Of a DNA stretch of 64,000 nt, positions 1 to 8,580 are shown one piece after another. The stretch's first letter is position 1, and the number at the start of each line of letters is the position of its first letter. The notes under the pieces are model-generated. The model was not told where the DNA came from. It saw nothing but the letters and a program-made list of their open reading frames with translations, and did not search any database. Position numbers and translations under genes: made by a program. Origin of the DNA: Dactylosporangium fulvum (GTDB lineage Bacteria; Actinomycetota; Actinomycetes; Mycobacteriales; Micromonosporaceae); assembly GCF_025137375.1 (NCBI RefSeq), contig NZ_CP073720.1, positions 2,256,501-2,320,500 on the forward strand, given 5' to 3'.

Positions 1-846
1 CATGTCGTCGAAGCCGACGATGCTCACCTGCTCCGGCACCGCGATCCCGCGCTCCCGCAGGACACTGAGCGCGCCGACGGCCATCGAGTCGTTGAGGGCG
101 ACGATCGCGGTCAGGTCGGGGGTCTCGGCGAGCAGTTGTGCGGTCGCCGCGGCGCCGCCGTCGCGGTCGAAGGCGGCGTAGACGACCCGCTTCGCCGGCA
201 GGGTGCGGCTGTGCGAGCGGGCGGCCCGGCGCAGGCCCGCGAGCCGGTCGGTGGTCGTGGTGAGCACCTTCGGCCCGGCGATGACCCCGACCTTGCGGTG
301 CCCCGAGCCGAAGACCTCGACGCCGGCCAGGTAGCCGCCCTCCTCGTTGGCCGGCATGACCGCGTCGCCGGGCAGCTCGTGCCGGCCGATCACGCTGACC
401 CGGCCACCGGTGCGGGTGTAAGCGGCGAGCTTGCCCTTCAACGCCTTCGTGAACGCCGGGTCGTGGTAGCCGGAGCCGGCCAGCACGATGGCGGCGACCT
501 GCTGGGCCCGCAGCAGCTCGACGTATTCCAGCTCGCGGGCCGGATCCCGGTAGCTGTTGCAGATGATGACCAGCCGGCCGTTCGCCGTGGCCACCTGCTG
601 CAGGCCGCGGGTGATCTCGGCGAAGTACGGGTCGGAGACGTCGTGCACGATGACCCCGACGGCCGTGCGCTGGGCGCGTGCCAGCAGCTGGGCGTGGGCG
701 TTCGGCACGTACTGCAGCTCGTCGACGGCCCGGAGCACCCGGGCCCGCAACTCCTCGGTCACCAGCTTGGTGCTGCCGCTGATGATCCGTGAAGCGGTGG
801 CCGGTGACACACCCGCGCGGCGGGCGACATCGGCGAGCGTCGCCAT
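1..846 (-). CDS. LacI-family transcriptional regulator (3' end outside window)
   Basis: DNA-binding sugar-responsive repressor of the LacI/GalR family. The first 282 residues are present and the C-terminus lies beyond base 1; members usually have about 330-340. The N-terminal helix-turn-helix (residues 4-23, with VSPATASRI) is followed by the hinge and a periplasmic-binding-protein-like effector domain. The start at 846 is chosen because GGAAGGGAG lies a few bases upstream; an in-frame ATG six codons earlier (864) overlaps that site. It is transcribed away from a cupin/oxidoreductase/isomerase operon, with a palindromic operator at 895-910 between them, so autoregulation and control of that operon is inferred. 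The effector sugar cannot be told. Confidence 0.93.
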   Translation of the reverse strand, partial: MATLADVARRAGVSPATASRIISGSTKLVTEELRARVLRAVDELQYVPNAHAQLLARAQRTAVGVIVHDVSDPYFAEITRGLQQVATANGRLVIICNSYRDPARELEYVELLRAQQVAAIVLAGSGYHDPAFTKALKGKLAAYTRTGGRVSVIGRHELPGDAVMPANEEGGYLAGVEVFGSGHRKVGVIAGPKVLTTTTDRLAGLRRAARSHSRTLPAKRVVYAAFDRDGGAAATAQLLAETPDLTAIVALNDSMAVGALSVLRERGIAVPEQVSIVGFDDM

Positions 847-894
847 CCTCTGGCTCCCTTCCATTGACCCGTGCTCAGCGTACCGGCTAGCCTC

Positions 895-910
895 AGGAAA
901 GCGTTTTCCT
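895..910. promoter_or_regulatory. LacI-type operator palindrome
   Basis: AGGAAAGCGTTTTCCT is a near-perfect inverted repeat with a central CG, the usual look of LacI/GalR operators. It lies between the divergent LacI gene and the cupin gene at 927. A sister palindrome, AGGAAAGCCCTTTCCT, sits at 29766-29781 before the GH88 operon. Binding by the adjacent regulator is inference. Confidence 0.7.
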
Positions 911-926
911 GTCGCACGGAGGGGAC

Positions 927-1631
927 ATGCGCGCACAATTGCCCGGCGCCGTCGGGGTTTCGAAACTGTCGGTGTACGACACCACGGCGCCCGACGGGCT
1001 GCACGGCGGTACACCGCACATGCACCTGACGTGCTCCGAGAGCTACGTCGTGGTCGCCGGACAGGGCCGCGTGCAGACCCTGGCAAGCTCGGGCTACGCG
1101 GAGACGCCGCTGCGGCCCGGCACCGTCGCGTGGTTCCCGCCCGGCACGATCCACCGGCTCGTCAACGAGGGCGGCCTGCAGATCGTCGTCCTCATGCAGA
1201 ACAGCGGCCTGCCCGAGGCGGGTGACGCCGTGCTGACCTTCCCGCCCTCGGTGCTCGCCGACCCCGAGGCGTACCGGGCGGCCGCCACCCTGCCTTCCGG
1301 CGGAGCGCCGGGCACCGGCCTCGCACCCGCGTTCGCCCGGCGGGACCTCGCGGTCACCGGCTTCCTGGCGCTGCGCGACGGCGGCCCGGCGGCGCTCGCC
1401 GAGTTCCACGCCGCCGCGGCGCGCCTGGTCGCGCCGAAGCTGCCGGAGTGGCGCAAACGGTGGCGGGACGGGGCACTCCGCGTCGCCGAGGAGACCGGCC
1501 GCCAGATCGACGCCCTCGCCGAGGGCGACCACAGCCACCTGGTGAACGGCGGCATCGAGGTGCTGCCCGAAGCCAGCGAACACGGCCGGCACGGCATGTG
1601 CGGCCTGCTCGACACATACCACCTCGCTTAG
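927..1631 (+). CDS. cupin-domain protein, sugar operon
   Basis: 234-residue protein whose N-terminal half is a cupin barrel. Motif 1 is His31, His33 and Glu38; motif 2 is PPGTIH with His76. Together they form a likely metal site. The C-terminal half (about 100-234) is not a domain I recognise. The start ATG follows CGGAGGGG. It is first in a plus-strand operon with a Gfo/Idh/MocA oxidoreductase whose Shine-Dalgarno overlaps this gene's stop, and a sugar isomerase/epimerase. The LacI-type operator is directly upstream. A role in isomerising or binding a sugar intermediate is likely, but the substrate is unknown. Confidence 0.82.
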   Translation: MRAQLPGAVGVSKLSVYDTTAPDGLHGGTPHMHLTCSESYVVVAGQGRVQTLASSGYAETPLRPGTVAWFPPGTIHRLVNEGGLQIVVLMQNSGLPEAGDAVLTFPPSVLADPEAYRAAATLPSGGAPGTGLAPAFARRDLAVTGFLALRDGGPAALAEFHAAAARLVAPKLPEWRKRWRDGALRVAEETGRQIDALAEGDHSHLVNGGIEVLPEASEHGRHGMCGLLDTYHLA

Positions 1632-1639
1632 GAGCCGCC

Positions 1640-2794
1640 TTGTCGCACCGCATTCCGGTCGGCATCGTCCTCAACGGTGTCACCGGCCGCATGGGCTACC
1701 GCCAGCATCTCGTCCGCTCCCTGCTCGCCATCCGGGAGGAGGGCGGCCTGCCGCTGCGTGACGGCTCGCGGCTGTGGCCCGAGCCCGTCCTCGTCGGCCG
1801 CAGCGAGGCCAAGCTGGAGGAGATCGCCGCTCGGCACGGCCTGACCGACTGGACGACCGACCTCTCCGCCGCGCTGGCCCGCCCCGACGTGCAGATCTAC
1901 TTCGACGCGCAGGTGACCCGGCAGCGGGAGAAGGCGATCCGCGCGGCGATCGAGGCCGGCAAGCACATCTACACCGAGAAGCCGCTGGCCGAGGACACCG
2001 CCGCCGCCGTCGACCTGTGCCGTGCCGCCCGTGCGGCCGGGGTCAAGCACGGCGTGGTGCAGGACAAACTGTTCCTGCCCGGCCTGCGCAAGCTCAAGCG
2101 GCTCGTCGACGGCGGCTTCTTCGGCCGCATCCTGTCCGTGCGCGGCGAGTTCGGGTACTGGGTGTTCGAGGGCGACTGGCAGGCCGCGCAGCGCCCGTCG
2201 TGGAACTACCGCGCCGCGGACGGCGGCGGGATCGTCGTCGACATGTTCCCGCACTGGCACTACGTGCTGGAGCAGATCTTCGCGCCGGTCCGCACGGTCC
2301 AGGCCACGATCGCCACCCACATCCCGACCCGGGTCGACGAGCAGGGCGCCACGTACGAGGCGACCGCCGACGACGCCGCCTACGGCGTGTTCGAGCTCGA
2401 GGGCGGCGCCGTCGCGCAGATCAACTCCTCGTGGACCGTCCGCGTGTACCGCGACGAGCTCGTCGAGTTCCAGGTCGACGGCACGCACGGCAGCGCCGTC
2501 GCCGGCCTGCGCGAGTGCCGCGTCCAGCACCGCGGCTCGACCCCGAAGCCGGTGTGGAACCCCGACCTGCCGGCCACCGAGCGGTTCCGCGACCAGTGGC
2601 AGCTCGTGCCCGACAACGAGGTCTACGACAACGGCTTCAAGGTGCAGTGGGAAGCGTTCCTGCGGCACGTCCGCGACGGTGCCGACTTCCCGTGGGACTT
2701 CGCCGCCGGGGCCCGCGGCGTGCAGCTCGCCGAGCTCGGCCTGCGGTCCGCCCGCGAGGGCCGCCGCATCGAGATCCCGGCGCTCGACCTGTGA
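1640..2794 (+). CDS. Gfo/Idh/MocA-family oxidoreductase
   Basis: NAD(P)-dependent sugar or cyclitol dehydrogenase, 384 residues. The N-terminal Rossmann fold has a glycine-rich stretch near residues 8-19, and the family's EKP signature is at 113-115. The C-terminal part is the usual alpha/beta substrate domain. I chose the TTG at 1640 because GGAG lies at 1631-1634, overlapping the stop of the cupin gene, and because the fold begins right there; longer versions have no ribosome site. Its stop overlaps the GTG of the next gene (GTGA), so translation is coupled. Together with the isomerase it probably oxidises and rearranges an imported sugar. Confidence 0.88.
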   Translation: MSHRIPVGIVLNGVTGRMGYRQHLVRSLLAIREEGGLPLRDGSRLWPEPVLVGRSEAKLEEIAARHGLTDWTTDLSAALARPDVQIYFDAQVTRQREKAIRAAIEAGKHIYTEKPLAEDTAAAVDLCRAARAAGVKHGVVQDKLFLPGLRKLKRLVDGGFFGRILSVRGEFGYWVFEGDWQAAQRPSWNYRAADGGGIVVDMFPHWHYVLEQIFAPVRTVQATIATHIPTRVDEQGATYEATADDAAYGVFELEGGAVAQINSSWTVRVYRDELVEFQVDGTHGSAVAGLRECRVQHRGSTPKPVWNPDLPATERFRDQWQLVPDNEVYDNGFKVQWEAFLRHVRDGADFPWDFAAGARGVQLAELGLRSAREGRRIEIPALDL

Positions 2795-3600
2795 GCCTCG
2801 ACCGCTTCTCCCTGAACCAGGCCACCACCAAACGGTGGCCGATGGAGGCGACGATCGCCGGCTGCGCCGAGCTCGGCGTGCCCGGCATCGGCCTGTGGCG
2901 CGACCAGGTCGCCGAGCTCGGCGTCGCGCGGACCGCCATCCTCGCCCGCGCTGCCGGGCTCGAGGTCACCTCCCTGTGCCGGGGCGGGTTCTTCAACGCC
3001 CCGGACTGGTTCGACGACAACCGCCGGGCGATCGACGAGGCCGCGGAGCTCGGCGCTCCGGTCCTCGTGCTGGTCAGCGGCGGCCTGCCGGAGGGCAGCC
3101 GGGACGTCGACGGCGCGCGCCGGGCCGTCGGTGACGCGGTGGGCCGTCTGGTGCCGCACGCGCAGTCGGCCGGGGTGCGGCTGGCGATCGAGCCGCTGCA
3201 CCCGATGTTCGCCGCCGACCGGTGTGTCGTCGCCACGCTGGGCCAGGCGCTCGACCTCGCCGAGCCGTACCCGTCCTCCGCCGTCGGTGTGTGCGTCGAC
3301 ACGTACCACCTGTGGTGGGACGATCAGGTCTGGGCGCAACTGGCCCGGGCAGGTGCGGCGGGCCGGATAGCGTGCTTCCAGGTCGCCGACTGGATCACCC
3401 CGCTGCCCGAGGGCGTGCTGCTCGGCCGTGGCCTGCCCGGGACGGGCTGCGTGGAGCTGCGGAGGTTCCGCGAGGCGGTCGACGCGACGGGCTACACGGG
3501 CCCGATCGAGGTCGAGGTCTTCCACGAGGACGTCTGGTCCCGCCCGGGCGGCGAGGTCCTGAAGGAAACCATCGAGCGGTACGTCGAACACGTCCTCTGA
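2791..3600 (+). CDS. sugar phosphate isomerase/epimerase (TIM barrel)
   Basis: 269-residue protein of the xylose-isomerase-like / AP-endonuclease-2 superfamily. Barrel strands ending in metal-ligand candidates are visible: IEPLHPM, CVDTYHLWWDD, and EVEVFHEDVW near the C-terminus. It would catalyse isomerisation or epimerisation of a keto-sugar, alongside the oxidoreductase it overlaps by 4 bases (GTGA). The GTG at 2791 gives the expected N-terminus. It is last in the LacI-flanked operon and faces a convergent kinase gene across a hairpin. Confidence 0.87.
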   Translation: MSLDRFSLNQATTKRWPMEATIAGCAELGVPGIGLWRDQVAELGVARTAILARAAGLEVTSLCRGGFFNAPDWFDDNRRAIDEAAELGAPVLVLVSGGLPEGSRDVDGARRAVGDAVGRLVPHAQSAGVRLAIEPLHPMFAADRCVVATLGQALDLAEPYPSSAVGVCVDTYHLWWDDQVWAQLARAGAAGRIACFQVADWITPLPEGVLLGRGLPGTGCVELRRFREAVDATGYTGPIEVEVFHEDVWSRPGGEVLKETIERYVEHVL

Positions 3601-3658
3601 AGCACAGCCGCCGCCGGGGATCACCGGTCCGGACGGTTCATGAGTCACGGCCCGGCCG

Positions 3659-3686
3659 GAGCGCCGGTGCCGGCGAGCCGGCGCTC
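3659..3686. terminator. bidirectional hairpin between convergent genes
   Basis: GAGCGCCGG and CCGGCGCTC form a perfect 9-bp stem with a 10-base loop, between the isomerase stop (3600) and the kinase stop (3697) on the other strand. There is no U-tract, which is usual in actinomycetes. Confidence 0.5.
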
Positions 3687-3696
3687 GCCGAGCGCG

Positions 3697-5088
3697 TCAG
3701 CTGAGCGGGACTTCGCCGCCCGGGTCCGCCGTCGGGGAACCGGTCGGGGTCGGCGTGGTGTCGGTGGGCGTCGGCTGGAGCGTCGGGCTCTTCGACCCCA
3801 CCGGGGCCGTCGTGGTTGTTGTGGTCACGACGACAGTTGTCGCGGTGATCGGGCCCGAGCCGGCCGGGACCGGCTCCTGCGCGCCGTTGGTCGGGTTGCC
3901 GATCATGGTGTGGGACGCACCCGGGTTGGGGCGCTGGCCGGGACCGCCGCCGGTGACCTGCGGCTGGGGCTGCGGTGACAGGTTGCTGGTGACCTCGTCG
4001 CCGTTGGTGCTGCCGCGGTGGGTGCCGGAGCCGGGGTTGCCGCCCATCAGCTCGGACGTCGTCTCGGCCGCCGCGAAGACCAGGGCGAGGGCCATCGGCA
4101 CCGCGATCGCCATCGACGTCACCCGGCGCCGCGACATCTGCGACGTGCCCCGCAGCCAGCGCCGCTGAACGGGCTCCGTCGCGGCGGCGTCGAGGTCGTC
4201 GATCGCGAGGCCCAGGAGCAGCTGCCGGGCGTCGGGACGGTCGGCGGGGTCGCGGGCCAGCGCGGCGGCGACCAGGCCGCGGACCGGGTCGGGGATGCCG
4301 CTGAGGTCGGGCTCGCCCTCCAGGATCTTCCACGCCCGGGCGGCCGCCTCCTCGCCGCCGAACGGGTGCCGGCCCGTGGCCGCGAACGCGACCAGGCAAC
4401 CCCAGCCGAAGATGTCCATCGCCGCCGTCGGCTCCTCGGCGCGCAGCTGCTCGGGCGAGGCCCAGCCGAGGCTGCCGACGATGTTGCCGGTGCCGGTGAT
4501 GTCGCTGGCCGCGTCGAGCGCACGGGCGATGCCGAAGTCGATGACCCGGACACCACCGAGCGTCACCATGAGGTTGCTCGGCTTGAGGTCGCGGTGGACC
4601 AGCCCGACGTTGTGGATCGCCGCGAGCGCGGCCGCGACGCCGAGCGCGACGCTGTGCAGCATCGCCGGGTCGAGCGGGCCGTCGTCGGTGACCAGCCGGG
4701 ACAGCGGGATGCCTTCGAGGTATTCGGTGACGAGATACGGCCGCTCTTCATGGACGCCGGAGTCGAGCACCCGGGCGGTGCAGAAGCCGGGGACCCGCTG
4801 GGCGGCGCGGACCTCGCCGGCGAACCGGGTGCGGAACCGCGGGTCGCGGGCCAGGTGCGCGTGGACGAGCTTGACCGCGACCCGCGAGCCGTCGGGCGCC
4901 TGGGCCAGGTAGACCGTGCCCATGCCGCCGACGCCGAGTTGGCCGAGCAGCCGGTAGTCGTCGATGCGGACGGGATCGTTGTGGGTGAGGTCGCCGACGA
5001 CCGAGCGACGTGCCGGGGCGGCAGCGCGCAGTGGCAGGTCCGGCGTGCCGGACTCGCCGGCTCCGTCGTTGTGGCCCGCCTCGGTCAT
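3697..5088 (-). CDS. Ser/Thr protein kinase, membrane-anchored, Thr/Pro-rich tail
   Basis: Receptor-type eukaryotic-like kinase of 463 residues. The kinase domain spans about 44-295: glycine loop LGVGGMGTV at 51-59, catalytic Lys in VAVKL near 73, HRDLKPSN from 165, DFG at 184-186, and SPE at 211-213 in place of APE. One membrane helix lies at about 323-341. The exported tail is low-complexity, rich in Thr, Pro and Asn, and has no recognisable sensor domain. It stands alone, so its target is unknown. The ATG at 5088 follows a purine-rich AAGGACCCCG. Confidence 0.93.
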   Translation of the reverse strand: MTEAGHNDGAGESGTPDLPLRAAAPARRSVVGDLTHNDPVRIDDYRLLGQLGVGGMGTVYLAQAPDGSRVAVKLVHAHLARDPRFRTRFAGEVRAAQRVPGFCTARVLDSGVHEERPYLVTEYLEGIPLSRLVTDDGPLDPAMLHSVALGVAAALAAIHNVGLVHRDLKPSNLMVTLGGVRVIDFGIARALDAASDITGTGNIVGSLGWASPEQLRAEEPTAAMDIFGWGCLVAFAATGRHPFGGEEAAARAWKILEGEPDLSGIPDPVRGLVAAALARDPADRPDARQLLLGLAIDDLDAAATEPVQRRWLRGTSQMSRRRVTSMAIAVPMALALVFAAAETTSELMGGNPGSGTHRGSTNGDEVTSNLSPQPQPQVTGGGPGQRPNPGASHTMIGNPTNGAQEPVPAGSGPITATTVVVTTTTTTAPVGSKSPTLQPTPTDTTPTPTGSPTADPGGEVPLS

Positions 5089-5369
5089 CGGGGTCCTTCC
5101 ACGGTCTTCGTCACGTCTTGCGGATACAGTTCAAGTGCAGTCTGGCCCCTTCATCGGCAGATGAAAAGACCGCCCTGGATGCAGCCATTGTGCCTGTTCG
5201 GACACAATTGTGGGGGGCAGCAGCAGGTGCATGCGGCCCCGACAGTAGTCCAGCCGGCGGCGATCGTCCGCGCCGGAGGTCACACCAGCGGCGATATTCG
5301 GTGCAACGAGCGACCGGCGCCGTGATGACGGCGGTCGGCCCGTCCGGGCGATTCCGACATTGCCGAAAT

Positions 5370-5837
5370 TCAGCGCGCTCGCTCGAGGTGTTCGATCAGC
5401 CCGCGCAGCGCCGCGGTCATGAGTGCGAGCTGAGCCGGCTCGAGGTACGACAACGCGAACGCCTCGGCCGTCTGCGACTCAGGCAGCAGCTCACGGACCA
5501 GTCGCTGGCCCTTGCGCGTGAGCTGTAGCACGACGAGCCGTCCGTCGTCGGGGTGGTGGTCGCGGCGCACCAGGCCGCGGCCCGAGAGTGTGTCGACCAC
5601 GCCGGTCAGGGTGGCCTTGGAGATGCCGGCGTGCTCAGCGACGTGTCTGGTCTCCATCCGCCGGGCCGCCCACACGGTGCGCAGCACCACGAACCCGGTC
5701 CAGGTGAGCTGGCGGGGGCGGAGCACTACCTGCTCGACGTGCTGCCGCACCGCGTTTGCGGCGCGGTGCAGGTGCAGCACGGCCTCGGTCGCGACCGGAT
5801 GCCCCGGCGTATCTCTGTGTGCGGCCACGGTTACCAT
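5370..5837 (-). CDS. MarR-family transcriptional regulator
   Basis: 155-residue winged-helix regulator. The MarR core (about 20-150) shows the recognition helix region ISKATLTGVVDTL and the wing RRDHHPDDGRLVVLQLT with its DxR-type motif. I take the ATG at 5837; a TTG two codons upstream is possible. A perfect 17-bp inverted repeat lies against the start codon, so the protein probably represses its own gene. The divergent neighbour is a kelch-repeat lipoprotein at 6097. The ligand is unknown. Confidence 0.88.
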   Translation of the reverse strand: MVTVAAHRDTPGHPVATEAVLHLHRAANAVRQHVEQVVLRPRQLTWTGFVVLRTVWAARRMETRHVAEHAGISKATLTGVVDTLSGRGLVRRDHHPDDGRLVVLQLTRKGQRLVRELLPESQTAEAFALSYLEPAQLALMTAALRGLIEHLERAR

Positions 5838-5854
5838 GCGCAACGTAGTTGCGC
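5838..5854. promoter_or_regulatory. MarR operator candidate
   Basis: GCGCAAC-GTA-GTTGCGC is a perfect 7+3+7 inverted repeat directly before the MarR start codon. Size, symmetry and position fit a MarR autoregulatory site. A further palindrome, GCCCATATGGGC (5879-5890), lies in the same intergenic region. Confidence 0.6.
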
Positions 5855-6096
5855 GCGGACCGATCCGTCACCTTTCCTGCCCATATGGGCGGCCCCCCTC
5901 CGGTCCCACATCGAACGCACAGAATATCGGGAACGTGCCTGATGCGTTGTCCCGTCATCACACTGAGCGATTCCTCGGACGCGCTCCGTAGCCCGATATC
6001 GGCCAATTCTCCGCTTTTGTCCGCCAGATATGTCGTCTATCCGAGGCATGCTGGGATCCATTGAACCTTGTCGTGGTCCCTGAAAGACTGGTCGGC

Positions 6097-7104
6097 ATGC
6101 GTTCCCGGCTGTTCACGGCCGCGCTGCTCCTCGGGGTCATGGGCTGCTCCGCTGCCTGTTCCACCGAACGAGAGCCCGCCCCACCGGCTCCTGATACATC
6201 GCCGTTGCCGGGTGTGACGTGGAACCGCCTGCCGGACGCCCCTTCGTCCCGCACCGAGGTCGCCGTCGCGGTCACCGGGACCCGCGTCGTGGTCGCCGGC
6301 GGTTACCAGGCCGACGGCGGCACCCTCACCACCGTCGAGATCTTCGACACGGCCACCTCGGCCTGGTCCGCCGGGCCGCCGCTGCCGCTCGGCGTCAACC
6401 ACGCCATGGCGGCCGCCGTCGACGGCACCGTCTACGTCTTCGGCGGCTACCTCGCCGACGGCAGCCCGAGCGCCGCCGCCTTCCGCCTCGGCCCGTCCGA
6501 CGCCCGCTGGCAGTCCGTCGCGGACCTGCCGGAGGGGCGCGCGGCCGGCGCTGCCGCCGCCATCGGACCGCTCGTCTACGTCGCCGCCGGCATCGGCCCC
6601 GGCAAGGACACGCTCGCGGGGACGATGCTCGTCTACGACACCCGTGCCGGCACCTGGCGCACCGCGCCCGGCCCGCCGACGAAGCGCGAACACCTCGGCG
6701 GCGCTGCGGCGGGCGGCCTGCTCTGGACGGTCGCCGGCCGGACCGCGGCGGGCGGCAACCTCGCCGCGGTGGAGTCGTACGACCCGGCGACCGGCACCTG
6801 GACGAAGCGGCCCGACCTGCCGACGGCGCGCGGCGGGCTGGCCGCCGCGGCCACCTGCCATGGCTGGGTGGTGGCCGTGGGCGGCGAGGGACAGCACACG
6901 TTTCCCGAGGTGGAGGCGTTCGACCCGGCCACCGGCTCGTGGCACGCCCTGCCGCCGATGCCCAACCCGCGCCACGGCCTGGGCGTGGTGACGGTGGGCC
7001 CGGTGCTCTACACGCTGCCGGGCGGCCCGCAACCCGGCCTGCACGTGGCGCCGACGACGGAGTCGATCGACCTGAGCCCGCTCGGTCCCTGCCCGGCGGG
7101 TTAG
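6097..7104 (+). CDS. kelch-repeat lipoprotein
   Basis: 335-residue predicted lipoprotein. From the ATG at 6097 the N-terminus is a lipoprotein signal: MRSR, a hydrophobic stretch, then VMGC (Cys17) or SAAC (Cys21). A TTG at 6061 would add 12 residues without improving the signal. A Pro-rich spacer leads into about five or six kelch-type blades, each with a GG pair followed by a W-containing PxxR segment (for example VVVAGGY, VYVFGGY, WSAGPPLP). This should form an extracytoplasmic beta-propeller for protein or glycan binding. The galactose-oxidase active site is not apparent. It diverges from the MarR gene. Confidence 0.85.
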   Translation: MRSRLFTAALLLGVMGCSAACSTEREPAPPAPDTSPLPGVTWNRLPDAPSSRTEVAVAVTGTRVVVAGGYQADGGTLTTVEIFDTATSAWSAGPPLPLGVNHAMAAAVDGTVYVFGGYLADGSPSAAAFRLGPSDARWQSVADLPEGRAAGAAAAIGPLVYVAAGIGPGKDTLAGTMLVYDTRAGTWRTAPGPPTKREHLGGAAAGGLLWTVAGRTAAGGNLAAVESYDPATGTWTKRPDLPTARGGLAAAATCHGWVVAVGGEGQHTFPEVEAFDPATGSWHALPPMPNPRHGLGVVTVGPVLYTLPGGPQPGLHVAPTTESIDLSPLGPCPAG

Positions 7105-7134
7105 CGCCACCCGCCGGCGGGAATTCCGCAGTAC

Positions 7135-7902
7135 ATGATGCTCGTCGGCACGTCCGGGTGGCAGTACAAGGACTGGCGGGGGCGGTTCTACCCGCGGGAC
7201 GTGCCGCAGCGGGCGTGGCTGGAACACTACGCGGCGCGGTTCGCCACCGTGGAGGTCAACAACGCCTTCTACCGGCTGCCGGAGCGTTCGACGTTCGAGG
7301 ACTGGCGCGACCGAACACCCCCCGACTTCACCGTCGCGGTGAAGGCCAGCCGGTTCCTGACGCACGTGAAGCGGCTGCGCGAACCGAGGGAGCCCGTCGA
7401 GCGGCTCATGGACCGGGCCGCCGCGCTCGGCGGCAAGCTCGGGCCGGTCCTGTTGCAGCTGCCGCCGAACCTGCGGGCCGACCCGGAGGCGCTGGACGCC
7501 ACGCTCGCCGCCTTCCCCCGGGACACGCGGGTGGCCGTCGAGCCGCGACACGAGTCGTGGTGGATCGGCGAGGTGCGGCAGGTGCTCCGATCCCACAACG
7601 CCGCGCTGTGCTGGGCCGATCGCAAGGGCCGCCCGGTCACCCCGCTGTGGCGCACGGCCGACTGGGGCTACCTGCGCCTCCATGAGGGCCGTGCCAGTCC
7701 CCGGCCCCGTTACGGCCGCGCCGCCCTCGACACGTGGACCGCCCGTCTCGCGGAGGCGTTCCCGCGGCACACCTCGTACGTCTACTGCAACAACGACTCC
7801 GGCTGCGCGGCGGTCGCCGACGCGGTGGCGCTCGCCCGGTCGGCCGAGCGCCGTGGCCTGCCGGTGGCACGCGCCCCGCGGCACGTCCCGAGTTGGTCGT
7901 AG
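7135..7902 (+). CDS. DUF72 domain-containing protein
   Basis: 255 residues covering one full DUF72 domain (YecE-like TIM barrel). Typical features are the N-terminal GTSGWQYKDWRGRFYP, NNAFYRLP, the LLQLPPN motif, VEPRHESWW, and the C-terminal VYCNNDSGCAAVADA. The molecular function of the family is not established. The ATG at 7135 is followed by a second ATG; the upstream ribosome site GCGGGAA is modest. It follows the kelch gene in the same direction by 30 bases. Confidence 0.9.
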   Translation: MMLVGTSGWQYKDWRGRFYPRDVPQRAWLEHYAARFATVEVNNAFYRLPERSTFEDWRDRTPPDFTVAVKASRFLTHVKRLREPREPVERLMDRAAALGGKLGPVLLQLPPNLRADPEALDATLAAFPRDTRVAVEPRHESWWIGEVRQVLRSHNAALCWADRKGRPVTPLWRTADWGYLRLHEGRASPRPRYGRAALDTWTARLAEAFPRHTSYVYCNNDSGCAAVADAVALARSAERRGLPVARAPRHVPSWS

Positions 7903-7911
7903 GCTCTGCCG

Positions 7912-8010
7912 ATGATCGGCAAACTGTGCTGGGTGGCCGTGGTCGTCGCCGTCCTCGCGCTGCTCGTCTGGCAGCGCCACCGCCTCATGAAGCGCGACCG
8001 GCGCGACTGA
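7912..8010 (+). CDS. possible 32-residue single-span membrane microprotein
   Basis: A short frame starting 9 bases after the DUF72 stop encodes a 32-residue peptide. A hydrophobic segment (about residues 5-20, VAVVVAVLALLVW) is followed by a basic tail (RHRLMKRDRRD). This is the profile of a single-pass membrane microprotein with a cytoplasmic basic end. No strong ribosome site is visible, so it may be translated by coupling. Function unknown. Confidence 0.4.
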   Translation: MIGKLCWVAVVVAVLALLVWQRHRLMKRDRRD

Positions 8011-8023
8011 TCAGGCGCGTCTA

Positions 8024-8081
8024 GACATACGTAGACGCCCGGCTCCCCGACTACGTATGTCCCCCGTTTCGCGAATACGTA
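8024..8081. promoter_or_regulatory. three TACGTA boxes at 24-bp spacing
   Basis: TACGTA hexamers begin at 8028, 8052 and 8076, each exactly 24 bp apart. The first two lie in a perfect 11-bp inverted repeat, GACATACGTAG (8024-8034) and CTACGTATGTC (8051-8061). The third opens a leader that is also found before the small gene at 8581. TACGTA-type cores are typical of LuxR/NarL helix-turn-helix targets, so the ATPase regulator at 8769 is the natural candidate binder; that is inference. Confidence 0.6.
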
Positions 8082-8149
8082 AGAGGTACCGATGGATAGC
8101 GGGCCTTACGGGGCGAGGATGGTTCCACAAGGTTGAGAGGAGCCCCGAG

Positions 8150-8284
8150 ATGAACGTCAACCACCCGGTCATCCTCAACGAGCTGGTCCGTCAGCGGCAG
8201 CTGCACCTGCTCGACGAGGCCAGGCACTGGTCAAGCCACGTGCGGCTGCGCCGTCGAGCCCGCCGCACGGGCCTGCCCGCCTGA
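8150..8284 (+). CDS. small conserved-type protein, 44 residues
   Basis: 44-residue basic protein starting MNVNHPVILNELVRQRQ, with ribosome site GAGGAG at 8137-8142. The N-terminal helix carries LxxLVRQRQLHLL and the C-terminus is Arg-rich. Its start resembles the small protein at 8581 (MMHPAFL...QHRQQGLL), and both genes share a related leader beginning ATACGTAA. A strong hairpin (8395-8450) follows. Small proteins of this kind often precede LuxR-type regulators in actinomycetes; their function is unknown. Confidence 0.65.
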   Translation: MNVNHPVILNELVRQRQLHLLDEARHWSSHVRLRRRARRTGLPA

Positions 8285-8394
8285 CAGGGCGTGGCGCCCG
8301 CGGCATGGGCCGGCCCGACCCGGACCGATCGGATCTGACCGTAACAACACCCGCAACACCGCAGCAACCGCAACACGGGGGATCACAGCCCCGG

Positions 8395-8450
8395 TGCGCG
8401 GGCGCGGACACCGCCCCTCCAGGTGGTCGCGCCCGCCGCACCGGGGCTGT
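8395..8450. terminator. strong GC-rich hairpin
   Basis: ACAGCCCCGGTGCG at the left arm pairs with CGCACCGGGGCTGT at the right arm, with further inner pairing of GGGCGCG with CGCGCCC. It sits after the small gene ending at 8284 and is followed by CTTGTCT. It probably terminates that transcript and separates it from the second TACGTA promoter. Confidence 0.65.
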
Positions 8451-8505
8451 CTTGTCTGCGGGGCTAGACCCGCGGCGGCATGACTAGATGGCCGCCGGGC
8501 CCAAG

Positions 8506-8554
8506 ATACGTAACAGGTGCTGATGGCAACGACTCCTTACTTCGCGAGTATTGG
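8506..8554 (+). promoter_or_regulatory. second TACGTA leader, copy of 8075-8123
   Basis: ATACGTAACAGGTGCTGATGG at the left end aligns without gaps to ATACGTAAGAGGTACCGATGG at 8075; by my count 34 of 49 positions match, including a common CCTTAC and GCGAG downstream. The conservation implies a shared promoter/operator for the two small genes. Confidence 0.55.
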
Positions 8555-8580
8555 AGACACCACCGACGAGGGAGTTCACG

